Below, piece after piece: positions 1 through 7,228 of a DNA stretch of 64,000 bases; positions within the stretch are counted from its first letter, which is position 1, and every line of letters begins with the position of its first letter. The notes under the pieces are model-generated. The model made no database searches. It saw only the letters and a list, made by a program, of their open reading frames with translations, and was not told where the DNA came from. This stretch comes from Pseudobutyrivibrio ruminis (GTDB lineage: Bacteria > Bacillota > Clostridia > Lachnospirales > Lachnospiraceae). The stretch is from NCBI RefSeq assembly GCF_015057245.1, contig NZ_SVET01000007.1, forward strand, positions 62,001-126,000. Reading direction: 5' to 3'. Made by a program: the position numbers and the translations under genes.

Positions 1-54
1 GTTTTTTATGTAAAATTCAAACAATATATTCAAATTAAAGAAAGGAGAACAGCT

Positions 55-135
55 ATGGATAAATCAGACAGTCATGGGCGATTATGCTGCGACGAGACAT
101 TTTTTATACATATGATTAGCTGTTCTTTTTGTTAA
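55..135 (+). CDS. Putative leader peptide upstream of mgtE (26 aa)
   Basis: This small ORF starts at an ATG seven bases after AAAGGAG (41-47), a better ribosome binding site than that of many full-length genes here. It encodes 26 residues and ends at TAA (133-135). It has three cysteine positions near the middle and end (CC and C-S-F-C) and an acidic residue pair. It lies wholly inside the first leader hairpin (47-125), so translating it would disrupt that hairpin. This is the classic arrangement of an attenuation leader peptide. I do not recognise the peptide. The segment may instead be conserved as RNA. Confidence 0.4.
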   Translation: MDKSDSHGRLCCDETFFIHMISCSFC

Positions 136-167
136 TATCAAAAGAGCTTTGTTTTCATGTAAGTAAG

Positions 168-209
168 GAATGTCATCGTCATCTAAATCAGACATGACAT
201 TCTTTTTTT
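168..209 (+). terminator. Terminator-like attenuator hairpin before mgtE
   Basis: GAATGTCAT (168-176) pairs perfectly with ATGACATTC (194-202) and is followed by a run of seven T. It ends 17 bases before the mgtE ATG and upstream of its ribosome binding site, so termination here would switch mgtE off. Confidence 0.6.
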
Positions 210-226
210 ATAGCGGAGAAAGTAAC

Positions 227-1615
227 ATGGAAACAAAGGATTTATTAGAGGACATCAAGTTACAAGAAATCATCGACCTGCTACGTTCTAATATCAGCGC
301 AGAGGAGCTCATGGAGGCTCTGGACGATTATCATGAAAACGATATCGCTGAAGCGTATGAGGCACTGGAGCCGGAAGACCGTAGAAGGCTGTTCGATATC
401 TTGGGAGCTGAGCGTCTATCAGAGATTTTCCCTTATATTGAAGATGTAGGTGAATATTTAGCAGAGATTACACCAGAGCAGGCTGCTGACGTCCTGGAAA
501 ACATGGATGCCGATGATGCGGTTGATGCTTTGGAAGATATCGAGGATGAGGAAGAGAGAGAAAAGCTCATCGCCCTCATGGATAAGGATGCATCTGCCGA
601 TGTACGATTGATTAATTCTTACGATGAGGATGAAATCGGTAGCATGATGACTACCAACTTCATCGTTATCGCAAAGAACTTCACTGTTAAGCAGGCAATG
701 CGTTCGCTGATTTCTCAGTCAAAGGACAACGACAATATCAACACTATTTATGTTGAGGACGAGGACAAGAAATACTACGGTGCTATCGAGCTTCGTGATC
801 TTATTTTAGCTCGCGATTACACCCCATTGGACGATATCATCAGTCATAGCTACCCAAGCGTAAAGGCTGACGCTAGGATTGCAGATACAATCGAAGATTT
901 AAAGGATTACGCTGAGGATTCTATTCCAGTTCTTAATCCTAACGACGAAATCATTGGTGTTATCACATCTCAGGATATCATCGAGGCCGTAGATGATGAG
1001 ATGGGTGAAGACTACGCTAAGTTGGCTGGTTTGACTGCAGAGGAAGATTTAAATGAGAGCTTGCCAGAGAGTATCAAAAAGCGTATTCCATGGCTATTGC
1101 TTTTACTTGGACTAGGTCTTGTAACAAGTTCAGTTATTGGTATCTTTGATAAAGTAGTTGCATCAGTTGCAATCGTTGTTGTGTTCCAGTCATTGATTCT
1201 TGATATGGCAGGAAACGTTGGAACTCAGTCACTGGCTGTTACTATTCGTGTGCTTATGGATGAGGAAATTTCAGGTCTTGAAAAGGCCAAATTTGTCCTT
1301 AAGGAAATGCGAGTTGGTGGTACAAACGGATTGATTCTTGGTGTGTTGGCATTGTTCTTTATAGCTTTATATCTACATGTGTTTAAAGGCTATATTTGGT
1401 TTGCTGCCTTTAGAATATCAAGTATCGTTGGATTTTCACTTTTTATTGCTATGATAGTATCAAGCTTTATCGGAACTATCATTCCAATTTTCTTCCACAA
1501 GATTAAGGTGGATCCAGCCGTTGCTTCAGGTCCACTTATCACAACAGTAAACGATTTGGTTGCTGTTGTTACATATTATGGTTTAGCTGGATTATTATTA
1601 GTTGGACATATTTAA
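227..1615 (+). CDS. mgtE: Magnesium transporter MgtE
   Basis: Predicted homodimeric Mg2+ channel/transporter of the inner membrane, 462 aa. The acidic N-terminal MgtE_N superhelical domain (about residues 15-120) is followed by tandem CBS domains (about 125-250) that sense cytosolic Mg2+. Five hydrophobic segments fill the C-terminal half (about 290-460). The stretch around DMAGNVGTQS is typical of the MgtE pore-forming region. The start at 227 follows GGAGAAAGTAAC. An in-frame ATG at 170 would lie inside the attenuator hairpin and has no properly spaced ribosome binding site, so I reject it. Expression is probably controlled by the leader at 41-209. Confidence 0.93.
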   Translation: METKDLLEDIKLQEIIDLLRSNISAEELMEALDDYHENDIAEAYEALEPEDRRRLFDILGAERLSEIFPYIEDVGEYLAEITPEQAADVLENMDADDAVDALEDIEDEEEREKLIALMDKDASADVRLINSYDEDEIGSMMTTNFIVIAKNFTVKQAMRSLISQSKDNDNINTIYVEDEDKKYYGAIELRDLILARDYTPLDDIISHSYPSVKADARIADTIEDLKDYAEDSIPVLNPNDEIIGVITSQDIIEAVDDEMGEDYAKLAGLTAEEDLNESLPESIKKRIPWLLLLLGLGLVTSSVIGIFDKVVASVAIVVVFQSLILDMAGNVGTQSLAVTIRVLMDEEISGLEKAKFVLKEMRVGGTNGLILGVLALFFIALYLHVFKGYIWFAAFRISSIVGFSLFIAMIVSSFIGTIIPIFFHKIKVDPAVASGPLITTVNDLVAVVTYYGLAGLLLVGHI

Positions 1616-1633
1616 TTGTCTACGGGGGTGCTT

Positions 1634-2518
1634 ATGAAGGTATTAAATTTCGGCTCACTTAATTTAGATTATACCTATCAGGTTCCACACATTGTCAGGG
1701 AAGGAGAGACTATTTCTTCTAACGATGTGCAGATGCATTTAGGAGGAAAGGGCTTCAACCAATCTGTGGCGTTAGCCAGAGCAGGAGTGCCTGTTTACCA
1801 TGCAGGTTTGGTAGGAGAGGAAGGTCTGGATTTTTATGACGCATGCCAGGAATGCGGCATCAAAACAGACTATATCAAAACTGTAACCGGCAGATGTGGC
1901 CACACCATCATTCAGGTGGATGATGCGGGCCAAAACAGCATAGTTTTATTTGGCGGTGCAAATCAAAAGAACACAAAAGAATACGTGGATGAAGTTCTAA
2001 AGAACTTTGAAACAGGGGACATACTTCTTCTTCAAAATGAGGTAAATGAGCTCCCATATATAATTGATCAGGCCTTTGCGAAAGGAATGACCATTGTTTT
2101 AAATCCATCACCTATGAATGAAATAATAGATGAATGCGATTTGGGCAAGGTTTCCATATTTGTTTTGAACGAGACAGAGGGCCAGCAGCTGACAGGTCAG
2201 ACAACACCTACCACAATAGTTTCTGCAATGGAAGCAAGCTTTGCTAATGCAAAAATCGTTCTGACCCTTGGGAAGGGCGGTTCTATTTTCCACCACGGAG
2301 ATGAGGAATTGTATCAAGCAGCCTTTGATGTGGACACAGTGGATACTACAGCGGCAGGCGATACATTTACAGGATATTTAATTGCTGGAATTCTTAAAAA
2401 ACAGCCTATGAGAGATGTGCTTGTGAATGCATCTAAGGCAGCTGCTCTTGCAGTTCAAAAACAGGGAGCTGCGCAGTCAATTCCATTTATGTCAGAGGTA
2501 GAATTATTCAATATGTAA
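1634..2518 (+). CDS. PfkB-family carbohydrate kinase, ribokinase-like
   Basis: Sugar kinase of the ribokinase/PfkB family, 294 aa, phosphorylating a sugar or nucleoside with ATP in the cytoplasm. The N-terminal signature is visible at about residues 30-45 (LGGKGFNQSVALARAG). The C-terminal ATP/anion-hole motif is DTTAAGDTF near residue 240, whose Asp is the catalytic base. Ribokinase is the closest family, but no rbs transport or pentose genes are nearby, so the substrate is open. It starts 18 bases after mgtE at an ATG preceded by CGGGGG. An upstream TTG at 1616 is less likely. It may share the mgtE transcript, which would end at the terminator at 2523-2553. Confidence 0.82.
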   Translation: MKVLNFGSLNLDYTYQVPHIVREGETISSNDVQMHLGGKGFNQSVALARAGVPVYHAGLVGEEGLDFYDACQECGIKTDYIKTVTGRCGHTIIQVDDAGQNSIVLFGGANQKNTKEYVDEVLKNFETGDILLLQNEVNELPYIIDQAFAKGMTIVLNPSPMNEIIDECDLGKVSIFVLNETEGQQLTGQTTPTTIVSAMEASFANAKIVLTLGKGGSIFHHGDEELYQAAFDVDTVDTTAAGDTFTGYLIAGILKKQPMRDVLVNASKAAALAVQKQGAAQSIPFMSEVELFNM

Positions 2519-2522
2519 TGAT

Positions 2523-2553
2523 AAAACTGGTGCTTTCGAGTGCCAGTTTTTTT
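2523..2553 (+). terminator. Intrinsic terminator after PfkB kinase
   Basis: ACTGGTGC pairs with GTGCCAGT (two G-T pairs) around a short loop and is followed by seven T. Confidence 0.75.
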
Positions 2554-2692
2554 ACTTTATAGGAAATTACTTTGTAATTCCTATAAAGTAAAAAACAAGC
2601 TGCGCTTGTAAGATGTGTCTCGCCGGCATAGGAAGATAATTGCTTAAAGCAATTGCCGGCTCGCACTGCTGGAGTTTTGCAAAGCAAAACTC
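2548..2692. repeat. Mosaic of consecutive hairpins in the 309-bp intergenic gap
   Basis: Several perfect or near-perfect palindromes lie side by side. The largest (2548-2595) has 22 paired bases with one bulged A and a TTT loop, and shares the T-run of the preceding terminator. Then come CAAGC/GCTTG (2596-2608), GCCGGC/GCCGGC (2622-2660) enclosing AATTGCT/AGCAATT, and GAGTTTTGC/GCAAAACTC (2672-2692). No ORF is plausible here. It looks like an intergenic repeat (a MITE or REP-like mosaic) rather than a riboswitch. The rest of the gap to 2827 holds only a promoter-like TTGTAG-N18-TATAAA (2762-2791) for the next gene. Confidence 0.55.
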
Positions 2693-2827
2693 TTTCTTGT
2701 TTGGGACAGTTCTAGATGTGGTGTCTATTTTCACAAAGTTTACATACTTTAGCACAAAATGTTGTAGAACTTAGTGCTTAATTGGTATAAAATTAGATTA
2801 TACAAATTAATAAAGGAGCGTGACCCT

Positions 2828-4111
2828 ATGAAGAAAAACTACGTACTAGACACAAACATCTTGATTCACTGCCCTACAGCACTTTTTGGTTTTGATGACA
2901 ACAATGTTCTCATCACTACAACAACGTTGCAAGAGCTTGATTCAAAGAAAACTGCTTTTGCGGAAGTGGGCTATGGCGCCAGAGAGAGCATTCGAAACAT
3001 CGAATCTGTTGAAGGCGATTATGCAAAGGGGGTTACGATGCCAAATGGCGGTACTTTTATCATCGCCAAAGAATCTGAATTTGAAAAGCTGATTCCAGCT
3101 GAGTTTTCTCTTGATAGGCCTGATAATAGAATAATCAACTGTGTACTGGGAATTGCAAAGCAATCTGAGCTTGAAACTATTCTGGTTACAAATGATATAT
3201 CCATGAGAATTAATGCTACAATGTGTGGCTGCGTTGTACAGGGCTATCACAACGAAATGATTCTTGATAATGAGAATTACACAGGTAGAAGGGATATCAC
3301 TCCAGAAGATATCGAAAGTCCTTTTAATAAGGGCTTTATAGAAAATGAATTTGGAATTTGCAAGGATGGAAGCAATTCTGCTCTTTATACATTTAAGACA
3401 GATGGATGGCACCTATTAAAGGATAGAGATTTTTATACACCTTATTGTCAGCCGAGAAACGTAGGTCAGCGATTTGCATTGTATGCGCTACTAGCAAGTC
3501 CAGATGTACTGCCACTTGTTATTTTAAAGGGTAGTGCAGGTACGGCTAAGACATTCCTTTCACTGGCGGCAGGACTTCAGGGTTATTATCACAACGGCTA
3601 TGACCGTATCATGATTACCAGAAGTAACACCCTTTCTGATAATGACTTAGGTTTCCTTCCTGGTGATTTGGAAGAAAAAATGACTCCTTTAATTGCTCCA
3701 TTTATGGATAACCTGCAGGTTCTTTTGAAGGGACAAAACGAGGAGAAAGAGCAGATTAAGATTCAAATTGAGGACATGTTTGAAACAGGTATCCTTGAAA
3801 TTTGTTCATTGGCATACATGAGAGGTCGTTCGCTTGTTAATTCATATATTATTGTGGACGAAGCTCAAAACTGTACAATTGGCCAGATTTTGGAAATCAT
3901 CACAAGAGCTGGTAAGGGCTCAAAGGTAGTTCTTCTTGGCGACCCTGATCAGATTGATTCTCCAAAGCTGGATAGAAAAAACAATGGTCTTACATTTGCG
4001 GCAGAAAGAATGAAGGGCTCAACATTATGTGCTCAAATCACTTTCGAAGAAAGTGAAACTGTTCGTAGTCCACTTGCTGCAGAAGGCGCAAAGAGGCTGG
4101 TAGTTAAATAG
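2828..4111 (+). CDS. PhoH-family protein with N-terminal PIN domain
   Basis: 427-aa cytoplasmic protein joining a PIN-type RNase domain (about residues 1-140, starting with the metal-binding motif VLDTNILIH) to a PhoH-type P-loop ATPase (about 200-425). Walker A is GSAGTAKT near residue 240 and Walker B is YIIVDEAQN near residue 345. PIN-PhoH proteins of this kind are thought to be RNA helicase/ribonucleases. The role in this organism is not shown. The chosen ATG follows AAAGGAGCGTGACCCT. A longer in-frame start at 2774 adds residues with no family resemblance. It is probably monocistronic, with a promoter at 2762-2791 and a strong terminator after it. Confidence 0.88.
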   Translation: MKKNYVLDTNILIHCPTALFGFDDNNVLITTTTLQELDSKKTAFAEVGYGARESIRNIESVEGDYAKGVTMPNGGTFIIAKESEFEKLIPAEFSLDRPDNRIINCVLGIAKQSELETILVTNDISMRINATMCGCVVQGYHNEMILDNENYTGRRDITPEDIESPFNKGFIENEFGICKDGSNSALYTFKTDGWHLLKDRDFYTPYCQPRNVGQRFALYALLASPDVLPLVILKGSAGTAKTFLSLAAGLQGYYHNGYDRIMITRSNTLSDNDLGFLPGDLEEKMTPLIAPFMDNLQVLLKGQNEEKEQIKIQIEDMFETGILEICSLAYMRGRSLVNSYIIVDEAQNCTIGQILEIITRAGKGSKVVLLGDPDQIDSPKLDRKNNGLTFAAERMKGSTLCAQITFEESETVRSPLAAEGAKRLVVK

Positions 4112-4153
4112 TTTACTATTTCTTTTATTACAATAAATCCTCCTTTCAAGATG

Positions 4154-4189
4154 GGATTCCCCAAGGGTTCTTGGGGAATCCTATTTTTT
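4154..4189 (+). terminator. Intrinsic terminator after PhoH gene
   Basis: GGATTCCCCAAG pairs perfectly with CTTGGGGAATCC and is followed by TATTTTTT. A very stable hairpin. Confidence 0.9.
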
Positions 4190-4241
4190 GTATTTCTAAA
4201 GCAAATGTAAAGAATTCTTAAATCTTTACTGTACTACTTGA

Positions 4242-4247
4242 TATAAT
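4242..4247 (+). promoter_or_regulatory. Probable -10 box for the lipoprotein pair
   Basis: A perfect TATAAT lies 67 bases before the lipoprotein start at 4314. The -35 region is weak (TTAAAT about 18 bases upstream). Confidence 0.45.
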
Positions 4248-4313
4248 ACAGAGAATGTGTATACTGAACTTAAACTTAGTTATATTGTTTTAAGTAATAT
4301 GGAGGAAAGACAA

Positions 4314-5570
4314 ATGAAAAAGAGAATAGCTATTCTTGCAATCTGTGCGGTTACAGTCACATCTATGTTGGCTTGTGCAAAAGATACAGATTCACAGGAT
4401 ACAGATACAATAGAGGTTACAGAACAGACACAGGAGGAAGAGAATACAGAAAAAGAGTATTCCAGTGCTTCAGCACCAGAAATCGCATATACATCTGTCG
4501 AGGCTGAGGGCTATGATTATTTCGAAGGCCAGGTACAGTGTCTTGAGATTACAGATGACAGTCATCCAGAACTAAAGTCAGCCATTGATGATTATTTTTC
4601 TGGTGTGATTGATAACTTTAATGTAGGCATTGAAGACTGGAACGAAGAAGCTAAACAGCAGAATGAAGAAATGGGTGACGAAGGATACGAAATGAAGTAT
4701 TCTGATAATATAACAATAGATTTAAAGCGACTTGATAATAAGGTTCTTAGCTTTGTACTTAACGATTACGTATACCTTGGCGGAGCACATGGCGGTGGCT
4801 CCTTCACTGGGGTTAGCTTTGATGTAGGAACAGGCGAGCAAATTACATTAGATGATTTGGGAGATGCTGATTCTATCAGAGAAACATCAAAGGAATACAT
4901 ATTAAATACAATAGATACATCGTCAGATGAGGCAAAAGCAAATCTTTTTGATGATGATGTAATCAACTATAAAGAAGTAATTGAGGAATTGTTTTCAAAT
5001 GGAAATCAACCAGAGTTTTATTTGGATACATTAGGAATTACATTTATTTTCCAGCAGTATGATATTGCTCCATATGCAGCTGGTATGATTTCCTTTACTG
5101 TTCCTTATTCTGAGTATGATGAAATTGCCGACAGATACACTCCACTTGAGGATATGTCATATGCAATCAAGCTTTCTGAAGCGGGATTCAATAGCAGTGT
5201 TGATTTTGATGGTGATGGTGAGCTTGAAAACATCAGCGTAGTTAACACTTGGGATGAAGAGACTGATACTAATTACTATATTTTACGAGTAGGGGATGAT
5301 GGATTAAAAGAGGAGACAGGCAACGGAAGCTGGATCACAGGCTATTTTATTCATAACGAAGAAGGCAACTTCGTCTTAATCGCAAACGATGGAATTAGCA
5401 TAGATTTGTATGAGGTTTCAAATGGTATAGAGGCCAAAGGACATATGGACACAACACTTTATGTAAAGGAAGTAACTGAATCAGGTTTTACACTTGGAGA
5501 GTTATCATATGATGATTCTAATGTTGCTTCATGGAGCAATGAAGAACAACATGGATTTGTTTTTGAATAA
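4314..5570 (+). CDS. Lipoprotein with DUF4163/DUF3298 (RsiV-like) fold
   Basis: 418-aa exported lipoprotein. The N-terminus is MKKRIAILAIC followed by lipobox SMLAC, so Cys21 or so would be lipidated and the protein anchored outside the membrane. An acidic Thr/Glu-rich linker precedes the globular part. The stretch GGAHGGGSFTGVSFD at about residues 155-170 is the hallmark of the DUF3298 domain found in RsiV, the anti-sigma factor that binds lysozyme. There is no transmembrane anti-sigma segment and no sigma factor next door, so an RsiV-type signalling role is unlikely. The ATG follows GGAGGAAAGACAA. It is followed 20 bases later by a second lipoprotein gene, probably in the same operon. Confidence 0.75.
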   Translation: MKKRIAILAICAVTVTSMLACAKDTDSQDTDTIEVTEQTQEEENTEKEYSSASAPEIAYTSVEAEGYDYFEGQVQCLEITDDSHPELKSAIDDYFSGVIDNFNVGIEDWNEEAKQQNEEMGDEGYEMKYSDNITIDLKRLDNKVLSFVLNDYVYLGGAHGGGSFTGVSFDVGTGEQITLDDLGDADSIRETSKEYILNTIDTSSDEAKANLFDDDVINYKEVIEELFSNGNQPEFYLDTLGITFIFQQYDIAPYAAGMISFTVPYSEYDEIADRYTPLEDMSYAIKLSEAGFNSSVDFDGDGELENISVVNTWDEETDTNYYILRVGDDGLKEETGNGSWITGYFIHNEEGNFVLIANDGISIDLYEVSNGIEAKGHMDTTLYVKEVTESGFTLGELSYDDSNVASWSNEEQHGFVFE

Positions 5571-5590
5571 TTAAATTTAGGAGGGGGACT

Positions 5591-6565
5591 ATGAGAAGAA
5601 GAGTATTAACGCTATTAGTTGTAGGTTTGATGCTATTTGCTACTGCCTGTGGCAACGCCTCGGAAGGCAGCACAGCTGAGTTTGCAGCAACCACTGAATC
5701 AAAGTCGTCTGGATATGATAGCTTGGGATTATCTGAATCTGCATCAGAGGACAGCATTGGAAGTGGGGACTACGCTGACTATGAAGAACAGGATTATGAG
5801 TCCGACTACAGCAATGATGGCGGCAGTGAAGTAGATTTAAGCGAATATGATACCAGTCGCAAGCTGATATATACATCCTACATCAATTTAGAGTCAAAAA
5901 AGTTTGACGAAGATGTGGATGCTATTAAGGAGCTTGTGAGCGCTAATGGTGGTTATTTCGAAAGTACTTCATCATATGGTAATGAGGAATATGGAAGTCG
6001 CAGTGCTAGTTTTACAGCCCGTATTCCATCAGACAAATATGAAGCTTTTATGAACAGTGTAGGAGAAGTAGGGTCACTTGCATCTAAAAGCGAAAGCGTG
6101 GATGATATCACATCAAGCTATGTGGATGTGCAGGCTCGACTAAAAAGCTTAAATACAAAGCTGGAGCGTTTGCAGGAGCTTGAAGAGCAGGCTGATAACC
6201 TTGAGGATTTGCTGGCTATAGAAGACCGTATCAATGATGTTCAGTATCAGATTGAAAGTTACACAGCTCAAAAGAAAGCTTATGATGACCAGATAGATTA
6301 CAGTACAGTTTCTATTGATATTACGGAAGTATCTACATATAGCGAAGTAAAAGCAGATACTGCATGGAATCGTTTTGTGGAGGCGTTTAGTAGCTCATTC
6401 TCAGGATTTGTAGCGTTTATTCAGGCTTTTGTGATAGCTATTATCTATCTATTGCCTTATCTCATTCTTATTGCAATTATTTTATGTATTATATTCTTTG
6501 TTAGAAAAAAGAAGGGAAAGAGTTTTTCTTTCAAGAAAAAGGATAAGAAGACAGACCAGAGCTAA
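5591..6565 (+). CDS. DUF4349 lipoprotein with C-terminal membrane anchor
   Basis: 324 aa. The signal peptide ends in lipobox FATAC. A Ser/Asp/Tyr-rich, low-complexity acidic linker (about residues 25-95) leads to a DUF4349 domain (about 97-250, from RKLIYTSYINLE). Within it a coiled-coil stretch (about 185-235) is rich in Leu, Glu and Gln. One strong hydrophobic segment (about 275-305) and a Lys-rich tail (KKKGKSFSFKKKDKK) put the C-terminus in the cytoplasm. DUF4349 proteins are widespread cell-envelope proteins of unknown function. Ribosome binding site GGAGGGGG. It probably shares a transcript with the preceding lipoprotein and ends at the terminator at 6581. Confidence 0.8.
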   Translation: MRRRVLTLLVVGLMLFATACGNASEGSTAEFAATTESKSSGYDSLGLSESASEDSIGSGDYADYEEQDYESDYSNDGGSEVDLSEYDTSRKLIYTSYINLESKKFDEDVDAIKELVSANGGYFESTSSYGNEEYGSRSASFTARIPSDKYEAFMNSVGEVGSLASKSESVDDITSSYVDVQARLKSLNTKLERLQELEEQADNLEDLLAIEDRINDVQYQIESYTAQKKAYDDQIDYSTVSIDITEVSTYSEVKADTAWNRFVEAFSSSFSGFVAFIQAFVIAIIYLLPYLILIAIILCIIFFVRKKKGKSFSFKKKDKKTDQS

Positions 6566-6580
6566 ATAGGAATTAATGGA

Positions 6581-6608
6581 AGAGGACTATTAATAGTCCT
6601 CTTTTTTT
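6581..6608 (+). terminator. Intrinsic terminator after DUF4349 gene
   Basis: AGAGGACTATT pairs perfectly with AATAGTCCTCT and is followed by six or more T. A TATAAT at 6611-6616 directly after it may be the -10 box of the ispF operon. Confidence 0.9.
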
Positions 6609-6680
6609 GTTATAATACAGTAGTTTGATAGGTGATACTCTGCCACTAGTGCAGATTTCTTTATATTATTAGGAGGCAAC

Positions 6681-7226
6681 ATGAGAATAGGTACAGGTTA
6701 TGATGTACATAGGCTTGTGGAGGGCCGTGATTTAATCATAGGTGGTGTTAAAATAGAGCATACACTTGGGCTTTTAGGTCACTCCGATGCAGATGTACTT
6801 TTACATGCAATATCAGATGCAGTTCTTGGAGCAGCAGGTCTTAAGGATATAGGGGCACATTTCCCAGATACTGATCCTAAATATAAGGGGGCAGATTCCA
6901 TGAAGCTTTTGGAAGAGGTTCGTGAGCTTGTTATGGATGAAGGCTATGTAGTAGGAAATGTGGATGCTACAGTTATCGCTCAAGCACCAAAGCTTCGTCC
7001 TTTCATCGAGCAGATGGAAGAAAATGTAGCCAGGTGTCTTGGCATTGATGTATCTCAGGTTAATATCAAAGCTACCACAGAAGAACATTTAGGCTTTACA
7101 GGTCGAGAAGAAGGCATCAGCGCTCAGGCAGTCTGTTTACTCTACGAATTCTATGATGGAAGCAATGTAGTAATGGACACAGGACGTAGCTGCGAAGGAT
7201 GCGCAGGATGCAAAAGAGGAGAATAG
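6681..7226 (+). CDS. ispF: 2-C-methyl-D-erythritol 2,4-cyclodiphosphate synthase
   Basis: Fifth enzyme of the MEP isoprenoid pathway. It converts CDP-ME 2-phosphate to MEcPP and CMP as a homotrimer with Zn2+. The family signature is clear: GTGYDVHR at residues 4-11 (Asp and His zinc ligands), HSDADVLLHA near 34-43, and TTEEHLGFTGRE near 132-143. At 181 aa it is about 20 residues longer than usual because of a Cys-containing tail (CEGCAGCKRGE), which I do not recognise. Ribosome binding site AGGAGG. It is first in the cluster ispF-cysS-mrnC-rlmB-sigH and ends two bases before cysS. Confidence 0.95.
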   Translation: MRIGTGYDVHRLVEGRDLIIGGVKIEHTLGLLGHSDADVLLHAISDAVLGAAGLKDIGAHFPDTDPKYKGADSMKLLEEVRELVMDEGYVVGNVDATVIAQAPKLRPFIEQMEENVARCLGIDVSQVNIKATTEEHLGFTGREEGISAQAVCLLYEFYDGSNVVMDTGRSCEGCAGCKRGE

Positions 7227-7228
7227 TA

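Larger units (their letters stand above)
41..209 (+). promoter_or_regulatory. Structured mRNA leader of mgtE
   Basis: The stretch before mgtE holds a short ORF (55-135) with a strong ribosome binding site and two hairpins. The first pairs GAACAGCT (47-54) with AGCTGTTC (118-125), followed by five T. The second is a terminator-like hairpin (168-209) just before the mgtE start. GTCATG (71-76) can also pair with CATGAC (193-198) in the second hairpin, a possible antiterminator, though six pairs is weak. The layout suggests transcription attenuation of a magnesium transporter gene. I could not match it to the M-box riboswitch. The regulatory role is inference. Confidence 0.5.

Noticed and set aside
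41..209. M-box (ykoK) magnesium riboswitch before mgtE
   Set aside because: Expected by gene identity, but the region is short and I could not find the conserved M-box core words. A model search would decide.
170..226. Longer mgtE start at 170
   Set aside because: The extra 19 codons lie within the terminator-like hairpin and lack a correctly spaced ribosome binding site. 227 has one.
2942..3412. 156-codon minus-strand ORF inside the PhoH gene
   Set aside because: Shadow of a clearly identified plus-strand gene; no ribosome binding site and no recognisable protein pattern.
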